Source of the DNA: Naganishia liquefaciens
Lineage: Eukaryota; Basidiomycota; Tremellomycetes; Filobasidiales; Filobasidiaceae
Direction: 5' to 3'
NCBI GenBank assembly: GCA_013423385.1
Contig: BLZA01000010.1
Location: 620,001 to 684,000, forward strand
Length of the DNA: 64,000 nt
The position numbers and the translations under genes are program-made. Below the pieces are notes generated by a model. That model was not told the origin of the DNA and did not search any database. It worked only from the letters and a program-made list of their open reading frames with translations. Position 1 is the stretch's first letter. Every line of letters begins with the position of its first letter. This document shows positions 46,769-59,900 of this stretch, piece after piece.

Positions 46769-47345
46769 GCGCTGGCAAGAGCTGTATACTTTGAATATGT
46801 TGTAGTTTGGATTCTTGTCGGGACGATGTGATTTGTAACAAGACAAATGATGTGCGTGGATTTGTACCGTTGGGCATTGGGAGGAAATCTTGGCTGGAAC
46901 AAAGTTTACGAATGCATCTGATACATCTAGGTGGCTCGAAGAGCTTAGGTACAGGTCAAGCTATACCTCTCAGAGATTCCGTCTCTGCCCGGGGATCGTT
47001 TTAGTCCAGGGGCGGCACACATCTATAAGGGGGGCGCTTTCGTAAGTCGACATGTCTAGACTCGATCCGATGCTGTTGGGTGTTTCGTTTGCAACGAGGG
47101 CCGACGAGCGTGGTGCGACAATCGGTCATTACGGCGATGAAACGGTAAACAATAATGTTTGCGGATACTATCGGGGCCAGCTCGAGAGGTCATGTCCAAG
47201 TCGGAGCAGACGTTCATTTGATCCAATGTACAGGAGCGAAGATCGATCCGCCAGGCCAGCACTCGTCGTACCCTGCTATCGGCTCCAGCACTTCTATCAG
47301 ACACCCTTGCTGCATCAAATTTGAATTGAGGCGACTCACTGACCC
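46769..47345. other. Intergenic region, nothing recognised
   Basis: Convergent gap between MCM7 and the next minus-strand gene. Short frames only. Confidence 0.45.
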
Positions 47346-47666
47346 CTAAGCGATTACGGCATCCTGGCCCCTTAGCGGGAGACAGCACATCCACCTAGGC
47401 CACTGCCAATTGCCCTTTGCCTGAACCGCCACTCCATGTTGCTGCGCTTGTGTGAGCTCGTGCGGCTCCAGCATTCGGAAAGTCTTGGAATCAAGTGTCA
47501 TTTGGCTCTGAGGCGTCGGCTGCTGGATCTCGATCCTTGGTACGGGCGTGAGCACGTCCGGCTGACTGGCAGATGCGGGTGTTGCGTTTGAGTTTGGTGT
47601 GGATGCGGCACCATGGACGCTGGGAGCGTAGTAAACTACGGGAGGAACCGGTTGACCGATCGTCAT
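47346..47666 (-). CDS. Small hypothetical protein with CC-type C-terminus
   Basis: About 106 codons from MTIGQPVPPVVYYAPSVHG (ATG 47666); an in-frame ATG at 47804 would add 46 residues. The product is proline/serine-rich (ASTPNSNATPASASQPDVLT) with a short conserved-looking end (FRMLEPHELTQAQQHG, then WQWPRWMCCLPLRG). The WMCC motif near the C-terminus could be S-acylated and tether the protein to membrane. No family recognised. Confidence 0.5.
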   Translation of the reverse strand: MTIGQPVPPVVYYAPSVHGAASTPNSNATPASASQPDVLTPVPRIEIQQPTPQSQMTLDSKTFRMLEPHELTQAQQHGVAVQAKGNWQWPRWMCCLPLRGQDAVIA

Positions 47667-47804
47667 CTCTTGACACAGGAATGAAAAGATGGCGTGTTGC
47701 CTGTTGAGTGGGAAAAAGCAGGGATGTCGTGATGTGATGAGAGACAAGTCCACCGAACCGAATAGACCTCTCTTAGACCGTGGACCTGTCTCTCGCTTTA
47801 TCAC

Positions 47805-49328
47805 CCAATGACAAACAACCTTGGGATCATGCCAGCGGACCCCGAACTCAACGAGAGCGACGATCCCTTCTATCGGAGGTTTTGTAGGCTGAAGCCGAAA
47901 CCCAACATGTGCGGCCAGTCGCCACGTATTTCCATATCCGCATTATTATTCGCTTCTTCCCGCCAACAGACCCGTGCACACTCCGTCAAACAAGGAGCTG
48001 AAAGAGGGTGTCGGCTGAAAGATCTCGATGACAGCGCACAAATGCAGCGTTCCGACTGATTGTCCAAAGTCTTCCTTTGGAGTTCCTTTGGGTGGCTTTG
48101 ACCATCAGATTCCCATTCCTCTGGCTACGATGGAAGCGTATTCGTTTCTTCCGGGATGGATTCCAACAGCTTTGCCCGCAACCAGAGCCTCGAGGTAGCT
48201 CACCACGTTTCAGGCTGAGTCGCGTCTGCTGATGAGGAGCCAGCGGCAGGGTCCGGCTGACCGTCGTCGGTCATCGGTGAAAGTCTGAAGAATTCTCACC
48301 ATTATTGAGTATAATCTGGCTGCAGGCAGCTCTGCATGCCTTCTCACAAGACTGGGGGGACTTCAGCTTTGCAGCGTCGATGAAGCATATCATGCCAGTC
48401 ATCAGCGTTGGTCACGCAATCAACCCGGAACTTGCCGGCGTTCCAGCGCAATTAACGCCCGCGACTCCTCATCTCGGTGGTCTCGCCGCTCGATGACTTG
48501 GACTTTGGGCCATCGAAGTTGCCAAAGGGATATGTATTGATACGGACTGTGACCCTGTGCATCTGGTGCAAGGGGTAGAGCAAATGGCTTTCGGGGTCTC
48601 AGCTTGGGCCCCCCACAATCTGGGCCGTCAATCTGGCAGTGAACTTTTCCAAGTTAAATCGACAGCCGTAGTCATTCCGCAGCCCCCAAGCCGACTTTCG
48701 GGGACATCGTTACAGCCCAGCTGCCCAGCGTTGCTCTCAGTACCAAAAAGACACCACAAGTCCGCTCACATTCCCGTCAGCGGGCAGTCCACCTTCCATG
48801 CGACCTTCCGCCTTTGAAAAGCTCCCTTGAGACGCGCGCGCTTGAGATGATTCTCCCAGCATCTAGCTGCTACTGCACGCACTTTGTCATTGAATTATGG
48901 TCTGGAGAACCAACGAGAACCAACCATAATGCTTTCCCTCGGGGCCACATGCTCAATAACATCCCTACAGTCGATCACTCGAGCACGCGACCTCGCTGTC
49001 CACGCGATCCGGGGTTTGTTTACAATTTGACTGCCCCCGTTTTAGCAAAACTGGATAGCGTATTCGTGAGATTTGAGACTAGTCTGATCCGCCAGGGCTC
49101 GCCCGAGCGGACAGTATGGGTCAGACGTCGGGCGCGAGAATGCGCCATGCCGACTTGAAGGCATCACTATACCCTTGAGCAATAGCATCGAGGCAGATCT
49201 TCGTCCATTTCATCACCATCGTTGACCGTTATCATCAGGACCGGCGCCATCGCTGACAGTTTTCATCCCTCGGACAACGCCGACCTCGCGCAAGCCAGGC
49301 CCGACTTTCCCCTCCCTTCAAAACCGGC
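47805..49328. other. Long intergenic region, nothing recognised
   Basis: Scattered short frames on the plus strand (for example 48305-48496 and 48814-49158) lack motifs or good splice context. Presumed to contain the promoters of the flanking divergent genes. Confidence 0.4.
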
Positions 49329-51051
49329 ATGGACGAGTCGTCGCCCCTTCTCGATCCCATCGGCAAGCAACACCGTCGTTGGCGCCTCATCACTATGCCC
49401 GTCGTCTTCAGTCGTTCCCAGCGAAAATTCATTACGGGCGTGATTCTGCTGCTGTGTGTGGTCGTGTTATGGACGTTATCAAATTTCATTACGAGCGATC
49501 TCTTGAGCGGGGGTTACGATAAGCCTTTTTTGTGAGTCGATCTCGAGTATCACATGGCTGTTCGATTGACGATAGGATAGAATCACATATCTCAACACCT
49601 CGGCATTCAGCCTGTACCTCGTACCATTCCTCTATAAACGACGCCGGAGACGCACCTCGTTCACAGATGAACAGTATGTCTCCTGTTTAACGATACCTCA
49701 GAAGCTCATCGATCGTCTGAAACTTTCCCAGCACATACACTCCAATCCCTCCAATCGATACTGAACGCCCGCCACGTCCACCGACAATCCGCAATGCAAA
49801 CAGCCTTATCCGCAGCGCGAGCCCCTCCCCTGCGCTCATTCACCAACAGCCTATCACGCCCTCGCACCCTGTCCACCCACTTCCGCCAATATTCTCCCCT
49901 CCGCCTTCTATTCACGAGCTGGTCACGCACGACAAGCTCTCGACACGGGAAACAGCCTCGCTGGCGGCCGTGTTTTGCTTTGCCTGGTTCGCGGCGAATT
50001 GGAGCGTGAATGCCAGTCTGGGGCTGACGAGCGTTGGAAGCTCGACGATCCTGGCTGGCATGAGTGGTGAGTGGCAAGGGCTAAGCGGAAGAAGGACATG
50101 ATGCTGATGCGCAATGACAAGGCTTCTTCACGCTCGGACTCGGCAGGATGGTCGGCGTCGAGTCGTTTACGCGCGCCAAGATCCTCGCCGTACTCGCGAG
50201 CTTTATCGGCTTGCTCCTTGTGACGCATTCAGACTCGATGATTTCGACGGCGTCGACGGTCGTCGCGTCGTTGACGACAGACGGGACGACGTTGCCGGAT
50301 CGACGGCCGAAGAATGCGTTGCTCGGGGATGGGCTCGCGTTGCTCAGTGCCATTTGCTATGCGGTGTATGTCATCTTGTTAAAGGTAAAAATCGAAGACG
50401 AAGAGCGTGTCGATATGCAGTTATTCTTTGGGTACGTCCGGTCTTTGTCGTTACTCGGCGCTCGCTCATCCCACTCTAGCTTTGTCGGACTCTTCAATAC
50501 CGTGTTTCTCCTCCCCGTCATTCCGATCTTACACATCCTCGGCATCGAGAGCTTTCATCTCCCAACACGCAAGGAGGAATGGATCACGTGCGCCGTCAAT
50601 ATGGCGATCACTCTCAGCTCAGATTATCTCTACGTGCTGAGCATGCTCAAGACGACGCCGCTCGGTGAGTATCCGACGAGATGTGCCTCGTAGGATTGAC
50701 AAGCTGAAACACCTTCGGTTGGTCCGGATAGTGGTCACCATCGGTCTCTCCCTCACCATCCCCTTTGCCATGGCCGGTGACGTCCTTCGCGGCGCAACTT
50801 CCACGATCACATGGGCAAGCCTCACGGGCGCGGCACTCGTAATTGTCGGATTCGGTCTCATGGGCGTTGAAGGATGGGAAGAGGGCATGACGAATCGCGT
50901 GCCGCTGGACGCCGGGGTGGTTGCGCTTGAGGTGGGCGAGGAAGAGGGCAGCGTGCGGTCGTCGATGAATGAAGAAATGGGTGGGACCATCGAGGCGTGT
51001 GCGGAAGGGTATCGCTCGCGGCGTCCGCCGGCATCGATACGGAATGAGTGA
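49329..51051 (+). CDS. DMT-superfamily (SLC35F-type) membrane transporter
   Basis: About 470 residues in roughly six exons; ATG 49329, stop at about 51051. The N-terminus MDESSPLLDP contains an acidic dileucine-like signal, then TM1 (FITGVILLLCVVVLWTLS). Next come TYLNTSAFSLYLVPFLYKRR, a long P/S-rich cytosolic loop, AVFCFAWFAANWSVNASL, LTSVGSSTILAGMSGFFTLG, ILAVLASFIGLLLVTHSD, LALLSAICYAVYVILLK, GLFNTVFLLPVIPILHIL and TTPLVVTIGLSLTIPFAM, with a final TM near WASLTGAALVIVGFGLMG. The TSVGSST and TTPLVVTIG blocks mark the EamA-like family of SLC35F5 and yeast vacuolar YML018C. Location is probably vacuolar or late endosomal; the substrate is unknown. Confidence 0.85.
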
Positions 51052-51698
51052 TCGGTCAGGGCGGTACAGTGTATAATAGGTTGTAGGACATAGAGATTTC
51101 TGCATAAGCTTTGTGCTTCAGAAGAGTGGCTTCACGGCCTTCTCGCTGAGAAGAGTTCTTGGAAATTCCCACGCCAGACAGTCCGGATTGTGCATCATGC
51201 TTGGTGGTATTTCCGTCGGTGAATAAGGTTTTCTTGAACCCGTTCAAATGCCTTGTCTCATGTGTGACCGCACCAGATGTTCTGCGCTGATCTCGCTGAT
51301 AGGTACAAAGGCGTAAGCATTGGTTGATGGGATATACATTTACGCAGCCGACGTCGTCAACCGGGATTCTGAGATTCGCGGGTGTGGTTGAAAGAATTGT
51401 CCTTCGTGCTTCCTCAATTACCTGGCCTAACTGTTGGCGGATAGATCCGACGTTTCAGGTTAGTACCGTTTCGCAACGGCGATCGAAGGCGAATTCCGAG
51501 CGAGGCAATTCAACGCGAGCTAATAGACTTGCCTAAGCGAGCGAGGACAATAGACTTTTAATCATTCAGCACGCGTGGCATCTTGGCAGCTCTTGTCAAA
51601 GGACGCTCACCGGATGATCCGCGACTTCGATCAGTAGACAATGATGATCCTCGCCTCTCGGTCATCATCTCATGATCGTCGTTGTCGACATCGCCACC
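51052..51698. other. Intergenic region; a minus-strand coding-like tail noted
   Basis: A minus-strand frame at 51558-51770 (EMMTERRGSSLSTDRSRGSS) looks like a protein tail but overlaps the plus-strand SUR7/PalI first exon and has no partner exon. Otherwise nothing is recognised. Confidence 0.35.
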
Positions 51699-52922
51699 AT
51701 GCTCGTCTTGCACTACCGCGGCCTGCCGAGGCTCACGTCGCTCACGGGCAAGCACAAGATGCAGCGACACCAGATTGGTGGCGTGTTTTTTGCGCTGGCG
51801 GCGACGGTCCTTTTGTGCGTAGCATTTCCAATTTGATGGCCAGATCTCCTAATCATCCGATACTTGGTCCAGATCCCTTGCAACATTCTCCACGCCCTTT
51901 TCATCCCACATCTACTTTATTCGTGCGCTCGAATCGTTTGGCCAGATTCGGTTCGGTGGGTTCGGCTGGTGTAACCTTGCTACGGCGGAATGCGAGGGTC
52001 CTGTGCTAGGATATGGGTTTGGCGGGGGCCAGGTGACGGTGTGGTTGACAGGCGCCGAAGTGACGATTGGAATTGGTGAGTCTTTGGTCAGGTCTCTTTC
52101 GAGTCTGCGATGGTTGTCGTAAGCTAGAGGGGAGCAGGGGACCTACGGTATCCGAGTCTCGGAAAAGGGGAAAAAGGAGACGGCGTTCCGCGACAGCACG
52201 CATTCTTACGGTCGGCAAAAGTTGGCGGCCAAAGGTGGCAAATGATGGCCAAGCGATGGTTATCAGACAAGTTCACATACAACCATGTTAGGGTCACCTA
52301 GCTTGGGCTTTTCTTCGGGACAAATAGAATGCTACTGGTGATAGGCACAGATCATATCTTTCATCAGGAGGGAGACGCGACCGAGATTTCACACGTACTC
52401 GCTGCGGGGCTCTAGCTGACGAAGCGCGATTCTGAGCGACATCACGGTCCTACCCATGCTTAAACGATAACTAAGTTGATTGGTTTTATTGCCCGGCAGC
52501 TGCCATCTTCTCCCTCTTCGCTACGATCGCCATCGCCCTCGACACCCTTTTCCGTTCCTCCTACGCGCTGCAAAACCCGCTCTGGTTCCGCGCGTTCGCC
52601 GTTTTCGCGAGCTTGTTCTCCATCCTGGCGTTTGTCTTCTCCGCCGTGCTGTGGTACGATACGCGCGTCAAGTTCGTGCGGAGCGGGATTGAGGCAAAAT
52701 ATGGGTAGGTCGCGCGCTCGGTTCTCGGTTCCACGAAGTGCTGACTGCTTACAGGCCGGCGCTGTGGATTCTGTTAGGCGGAACCATTGCTGCGGCCTTG
52801 TCGCTATGTGCCGGGGGACCGCGGTTCACAGGTCGGTCGTCTGCCAACTGCCCCGATCGCCGCTGATTTTTTCAGGCCGACATCTGTACCGCGCAAATAA
52901 TGAGGCATCCTATACTGTATAA
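51699..52922 (+). CDS. SUR7/PalI-family four-transmembrane protein
   Basis: About 210 residues; exons near 51699-51815, 51870-52075, 52500-52706, 52755-52832 and a short last exon to TAA 52920-52922. TM1 is IGGVFFALAATVLL joined to SLATFSTPFSSHIYFIRA. The extracellular loop has RFGGFGWCNLATAECEG, the W..C...C signature of the family, then GPVLGYGFGGGQVTVWLTGA. Three more TM helices follow (IAAIFSLFATIAIALDTLF, WFRAFAVFASLFSILAFVFS, PALWILLGGTIAAALSLCAG). SUR7/PalI proteins organise plasma-membrane eisosome domains or take part in ambient-pH signalling. The start codon is uncertain: ATGs at 51672 and 51699 are both in frame and I prefer 51699 for its CCACC context. The intron before TM2 is about 424 bases, much longer than its neighbours. 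Confidence 0.8.
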
Positions 52923-53034
52923 GTCAAGGCAGGAAGTATCGCTTGTAGAATGCAGGTTGCGGGATTGCAGCAAATAGATCCCATGTATTTGACAACCCTC
53001 TACAACGCGACTCATATCGCGATTTGCGATCATT

Positions 53035-56000
53035 CTACTCATCTTCGTCCTCATCGTCATCCTCGTCGTCCGACACGTCCAGCCCCTTTTCCCGCATCTT
53101 GGCCTTGTCGCGTTTGCGTTTCTGCTCAAGATCGTCCAGAAGCACAAGCAGATCCTCGTTTTCGGCCTCGGCTTTGGCTCGTTTTCTCTTTTCCTCTTCG
53201 AGTTCCGTTTGTGTGCTGGCATCCGAGGCCTCTTTACCCCGAGATGCAAGCTGTTCCTCCAATTCCGCGATACAGGCGGCATCTGTGCTGTGCTGCGTCT
53301 CTAGGTCGGCATTCTTCAATCTTTCTGATTCAAGGGCTGCTTCGAGCCGTGTCAGCTCGGAGCGATGACCTTCCTCCAGTGCCTTAATCTTTTCTTCGTG
53401 CTCTGGCCCATGCTGCTCCGCACGTGCCGTCACCGTCTTGAGCTCTTGTTTTGATGAGTCGAGCTCGTCTTGCAGCGCTTTGACAGCCTCGTCTCTTGCA
53501 GTCGCCGCCTCGGCGAGCTCTACTTCGAGCTGCTTCTCTAGCGCCGTCGACTTGGCGACCTGATCCGCTAGCTTGCCCTCGACCTCTGCCAATTTGCCTT
53601 CGACCTCTGCCAACTTGGCTTCCGTTTCGGCCAGCTGTTTTTCCAGCTCGGCGATCCGTTCTGTATGCTCTGCCTGATTGTCGGGCGCTTGCGTTGGTGC
53701 AGGCTCTTCGGACGTGGCCTTGAGATCATCGAGTTGTTTCTGAAGTTCAGCATTCCGTTCAGACAGCGCCTGGATTTCTTCGCTCAGTTGTACGTGCTGC
53801 AGACATGTTAGTCAGGTATGAGCTGCCAGAACGATCCCACTCACATCTGCCTCGTGCTCTTTCGCTAACGTCGACATTTTCTGATGCAGATTGTCAATCT
53901 CGGCCGTCTTTTCCGCCACTTTTTCCCGGAGCGACGCCATCACGGCCATGGCTTCAGAGTCTTCCGCTGTAATCGGGGTTAGTACGTCTCATACCAGTGA
54001 GATTGTACCTACAAGTCGATCCGCGCACGGCATCAGGATCCACCGCGATCGATCGTTGAATGGTGTCTATGGGCCAGTCAACCTCCAGCCTCGGAGCGGA
54101 TACACTGCACTCACAGTAATTATTCTTCCAGAAATCGACAAACGCCCAATCAAACCAGATCTCCAATCCGTCCTCTTCATCCACGTCCTGGCCCACCGGC
54201 AGCGCACCGTCCTGCGCAACAGCCTGATTCGCGTCGGTATCAAATTGGTCCGGCTGAACGGCCTTGAAGCGCGGATCCTCGCGCAGGCGTGCCATGCGGG
54301 AGACGAATTGATCCGGACCGATGCGGGAGTGGAGGATGGGATGCAGAGTGGCTCTACGGAAGGTCAGCTGTGTATGACGATACCAAGAACTTCGAGCGCA
54401 CCTCGTAACCTCTCCCGGCTCGCGATTGAACTCGTAGCATACGCCAAGCAGGAACGCACATAGCCCTTGTACGATCGGATCTACCCCTGTCGGCTGCGTG
54501 ATTGGTCCAATCAACTGCAAGGCTGTTAACACTGTCTCGAATCTCCCCTTTGAAGCAACTCACCACCTGAATATTCGAGCTGTCGTTCAAAAACTCCTTG
54601 ACGCTCTTGGGACTATCCCACAGCCACGTACAGAGCAAAATCAAATACCCGACCATGACTCGCGTCCAATCTGATTCCTCGGTCGATGAACCCTCCGCCG
54701 TGGGCTGATCCTTTGCCCGCCTGTTCACACATTCGGCCTGTTCCCGAGCGGCCATCATCAAATTGCCTACAACGACCTGTATCAAGCCATCCGACTCTTC
54801 CTGCGCGTCTTCTTCATCGTCAAACGACGGCAATACCATCTCCCGCGCCGCTCGCTTCGCCGCCTCAGAGTTTCTGACGAGGTGCGCCATGAGCAGGCAC
54901 GCGAAGAGCGGGCGATACGGATCGAACGGCTGCCCCGGGAGCGGCGTCTCCACGAGCGCATTGAGTAGGAGCGTTCCGGCGGATTGGGGTGCATCTGCTG
55001 TCTCTGGGTCTGGCGTCGAGCCGGGCGACATGGTGGCGATGATGCCGAGCCGGGCGTCATCGTTCCCTGTCACATAGGCCTTTTTTTGGCTCGTCAGTAA
55101 GAAAGGGTATGCGAAAGGCCCGGAGGCTTACCTCGAACATGTTGACGCCCGCTGCACGACCTCTCAACCCTCGTCCACCCATGGCCCCCTCGCCATCGAC
55201 AACCGTGCCGACGAGGGCTCCCACAGCGCCTCTCATCGGTAACCTGATAAACCCACCCTGGGGGTGTTCCTCGTCCGCCGGTACGGCAATCAGCGGCGCC
55301 ATGACCAAATTGGTCAGCAGTGCTTGGTTTTTCGGCGACGCGAGCATGATGGGCGTTAGAGTGTTGAGCGCTTGAGCTTTGAGTGACGCGGGCGCATTCG
55401 AGGAAAGTGCGAGTTCGAGCAGGCATCGCGTGACGCCGCTTGTCACCATGGCGGACTAGATCCCGATCAGCCCATGCACCTGGGGTGAACCGATCCTGTC
55501 ACTGACCTGATTGCCTCCCCCTGGTCCACCGACGAGCATCCGTATCACGCCTAGCACGAGTCCAGCGTTCAAGAGCTTCTGTTCGGGCCAATACTGCAGG
55601 GTAAAGTCGTCGGGCGCCGGAGTATCAATGGATGGTGGTGGGCTGGGAAAGTAGAGCATGGGTGGTAGCAGGGCGATGAGGGAGAGTTCGCGAAAGTAGT
55701 TCTGCAAAGGGCAGGGGCGTCAGCGCGAGCCGCGACCGCGGAAAAGTAAATCGGGTGACTTGCCTGATTCGACACGTTGAACCTCAACAGCGCCCCCATC
55801 GCCACAAGTACATCTTGTACGATGATTCCACCCTCGATCCCGCCCTCCCGCTCGACAATGCCCAACAGCTTTTCAAACGCGCCCGAGAACGCCACAATCT
55901 TTTGCAGGTCGGCATTGCCCGCCAAGAGGGCGGGTAGCAAGAGCAGTGCCTCGTTACGCAGCATTTCTCCAGCACCGGAACTGAGCGTACTCTGGGCGCC

Positions 56001-56630
56001 CGGGATGGCGCTCGCGGGCGGCGGGGGATCGAGGACGGAGAGAATGCCGTCGACGCCTGGTGGCGGTGAGGAGATGAGGTACGCTTGGACGCGTGGGGCG
56101 CGATGGAGCAGAAGTTGGGAGAGAAATTGCAGGGTGTAAAAGCGCGGGTAGAAGGATGTTGATGCATGGATGAGGGAGAGCAGGGAGTGTGTCGGTTCGG
56201 GTGTCTGCACGCGGTGCGGAACAGCAGAAATGCAATGTCAGCTGTAAAGTCCATCGCTTCCATCCAGTCTTACAGCGAAGAACTCGTCCATCAACTTCAG
56301 CGCAAGATCATCCCCCCTCGGCTTCTCGCCGACCTCCATGAGGCCCATCAACGTCTCCAACACGGCTTTCGCAATCTCCGGGTCATTCGGCGCATCGTAC
56401 TGCAATACGGCCACCAAGCTGCTCATCGCCCGCTCGCCTACGAGTGCGCGGTACTCTCGTATACAGCCCTTGAGACCGAGCACGGCCGTGCGCCGGTCGT
56501 CGACATTCGGGGACGTTTGGATCCGGTCTACGAGCTTGTCGATTGTCTCTTGCGGGGACTGAGGAGCGCCGAGGTCGCCGCGGAGCGCGGTATAGGCAGA
56601 GGTGAGTCGCGAGGAGAAGAGGGATGCCAT
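53035..56630 (-). CDS. USO1: USO1/p115 vesicle tethering factor
   Basis: About 1,020 residues, ATG 56630 (MASLFSSRLTSAYTALRGDL), stop at 53035, with roughly nine introns. The globular armadillo-repeat head is clear: DNA reads TIDKLVDRIQTSPNVDDRRT, AVLGLKGCIREYRALVGERA, THSLLSLIHASTSFYPRFYT, IVAFSGAFEKLLGIVEREGG, EQKLLNAGLVLGVIRMLVGG, PLFACLLMAHLVRNSEAAKR and IVQGLCAFLLGVCYEFNREP. Then DQFVSRMARLREDPRFKAV leads into a coiled-coil tail with KLAEVEG repeats. The protein ends in a very acidic tip (DVSDDEDDDEDEDE), as in Uso1 and p115. It tethers COPII vesicles at the Golgi together with Rab1/Ypt1. All parts appear present. Confidence 0.95.
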
Positions 56631-56922
56631 GGCTGGCGTGCGGCGAGGAGTGGGCTGGAGTGGCGCGGGAGCGATGGCAAGTGCGATGATGAATGCACGC
56701 TCCTACTCGACTCATCCTGGTGACCATCCTCGTCACGCCCCGCCAAGGTGCGCCCGCAGCGAACACGCCAGGTTGCGCCAAAGAGCATAGCATAGGGGCT
56801 GTTTGCGTTTGATTACAACTGATATCTACCGCTAATCCATCAACACCTTGTTATTATATCTCCCTGTTCTACATATCCTGATGGCCAAGCCAACTTGTCA
56901 CCACTTTGCTTTGATGAGGGCA
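56631..56922. other. Intergenic spacer between tandem minus-strand genes
   Basis: 292 bases that should carry the USO1 promoter and the AP180-like terminator. No motif is obvious. Confidence 0.4.
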
Positions 56923-59900
56923 TTAATGCTGCCCAGCCGTCATCCAATTATTGTTCGCCGTCCCGAAAGCGTTCATGAACGCAGCATTCGAATTTTGGTT
57001 TGTCTGGGCCGTACCAGTTTGATTCGGTTGGCCGAAAGCCGACATGAATGACGAAGAGCCGTTACTCGGAGCATCGTTGTTATTAGTCATGCCCGTATTC
57101 TGCCCAGCTCCAAACGGATTGAAACCCGTTTGCTGGCTTGACAGCGGCGACGTCGGGAACGCCTGACAAAAGGCTGCCCCTTTATTGGACGACATGTTAC
57201 CGACGGGAGTACCAGTCTGGCTTGAAGGCAGAGGAGCAAGGTTATCAACCAACGTGGATCCAAAATTGGAAGACGGCTTGAACGGCTTGACGGTGCTGCC
57301 GGCAAATCCAGTGGGCTGCGGCTGCAAGGTGTTGGCAGCACCGCCAAAGGCCGAGCCACCGGGCGTGCCCAAGCCGGCCGAGGAAGCAGTGAAGCCGGTA
57401 GCTTGGCCGGTCAACTCGCTGGCAGATGACAGGCCAGTATTAAAGGCTGACATTCCGTTACCAAAGGTGGTTTGCTTGTTGGCATCATTGTTCGATGAGA
57501 ATGTGAACGCGGAAGCCAAATCGGACATGGCTGTACCAGATGAGCCGCCACCAGTGCCGGAAACAGTGTTGCTCTGAGCCGGAGCGGGCAAATGACTTTG
57601 TCGCGGACCACTCATCGAAAGCGCGCCAAACTCGTTGGTCAAAGCGTTGTTACCATTCGTGCTGCTACCAAAAACACTGTCGAATTTGCTGTTTCCTCCG
57701 GTCGGCATCGTGGAAGACTTCATCTGCGAAAGCTGGAACAATGTTGGCCCAGACGGCTGAGGAGACGGTTTGCGTTCATGGTCCGACGGTAATGCAAACG
57801 GATTCTTCGACCCAGTGGGTTGTACGGACAAAGGCTTGGCGATATTGACGCTGTTTGCCGTGTTCGTAGGTGCCGGCGTGACAGAATTTTGCGTCAGGCC
57901 CATGCTACCCGACATGGGTGGTGAGGCCATTGGCTGGAAGGGCGAACCGGTACTCTGGGGGAACATGCTCTGTCGGAAAGGATTTGGACCAGTATTCTGA
58001 GGCATCATCGGTTGTGCGCCTTGCGATGGGTTGGCGAAGCCCATCGATTGTTGCTGTTGAGGCTGGCCTGAATTCGGCTGCAGGAAACCCGTTGACTGCG
58101 GTTGCATGACTGGACTCGGCTGTTGCGGCATAAATCCTGTCTGCTGGGGTTGCATGAACTGAGTCTGTTGCGGTTGGAGGAAGCCTGTGGTTTGCGGTAC
58201 CATCCTGCCATTCTGAGCCTGTGCCCAAGAATTATTGCCAAATGGTTGGTTTTGGTTGGGAAAGCCTGTCATTTGCGGCATCATCATCATCGATTGGCGG
58301 AAAGGATTCGCCATGGGCTGTTGCATGTTACCCATCTGGCCGTACGGATCGCCCATAAAACTATGTGGCGGGAATGTCAGCCTACGAGTCTCCAGATTCT
58401 ACGGCGGCTTACGCATTGTTTTGAGGCTGATTGCCCTGTTCGTTTTCGATACTGGCAAAGAAATCTTGTATCGACTTGTTGACAGCTTGCTGGGCCGGAG
58501 GCTGTGACAGGGGTGCGGAAGAGGTATCTTTTGCGGCCGAAGCATCGCTTGCAGGCGCGATCTCTGGGCTTTTGGGTTTGGCTTCGCAATATTTGTAAGT
58601 CGAGGAAGCAAGAAGGCTCCAAGAAGAAACTCACTGGGAGCAGGTGAAGACGAACTGCCTCCCGGAGCAGCCGATATATCCGCTGCACCCATGTTCTGCT
58701 TGTACTCCAATCGGTTCTGCTCGAAGTTGGGGTTGTTTAAGTACTCCTCGAGGGCTTTGACGAGGGAGACCGGAGCCTATTTAAAAGAGGAATAAGCAAA
58801 AGCAATTTACAATGTCGCCTCCTGGCTCACATGTTTCAAATTCGGCACAGGCACGTCTATGACGTGGTTCAACCGCCGAGCCGCATTCAGATACTCGACG
58901 ACCCTATCATTCTGCTTGCAGAAGGCTTTGTAAATAGCCAACGCTTCCTCTGCATCCGTTTTGGCCATTTCGAAGTAATGCTCTGTCAAGATCACGGAAT
59001 TGTAAGGTCAAGGTCTGCGGCGGAGAGTAAACAGCTACGTACCAAGCAAGTTGACCACTCCTTCGTTGACAGCTTGTACCAAAACCAGCAAATCCTTCAC
59101 GAGCATCCGGAATGCCATCACGGTGCACAAGTCGGACAGGTCGTCTTCGTAGAACTAGAGAGATTCCACGAGGTTCAAAAGGGCGAGCATCGCGGGTGCA
59201 GTTCGTACTAACCTTGCACAAAGTGACAGCGTTGACCATTTTCTGGACCTCTCGCACTTCGCGCAGTAAACCTTTGTCTACTGTTAAACTCTTGAGCTTG
59301 CGTGCTTTTGCTGAATTGTACAACATCAGATAGCTGATTGCGCCCCTGAACACGGGAACTCACAACTTGCGCCAGTGTATCGTTTCGCAGTCTGTCCATC
59401 ATACCTGCTCATACGGTTGTTTTCAGACTGGACTCGCACAGGATCGTGCCGGAGCTCTTTGTAGCCGCGTATACGGCTATCCAGGTACTGTGCATAATAC
59501 CCGAGATTTTGGGGTGGTGCGTAACCTGGACTGAACATTAAGCCATTTCAACTAATGTGACGACACAAGACCGCTCACCATCCCATGACTGCCCGACGAC
59601 ATTCCTCAACCGAAGAAGATCTTGCTGTCCGAGGAAGGAAAGTACGTTGTCTGTAGCTCCGGACCGAATCATGGAATGCAGAACTAGCAGAGCCTTGAAG
59701 ACGACCTAGGCGAGAAAACATTGTCAAATTGCAGATCCACAAGCACGAGATCAGACGCACGACAGCATTGGGTTCCCTCAGGCGCATCGAGAGAGCTCGA
59801 CAAATGTCCTGAACGGAGCCATCGTCGGAGTAGGTAGCGTTGATGATTGGCCTGTCAGGCGAGTGTTAAGTGTACCGCCGAGAAAATGCTCGTCCGTAAA

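Noticed and set aside
47806-49200. Several 60-110 codon plus-strand frames
   Set aside because: No domain, no splice support and no codon pattern distinguishing them from background.
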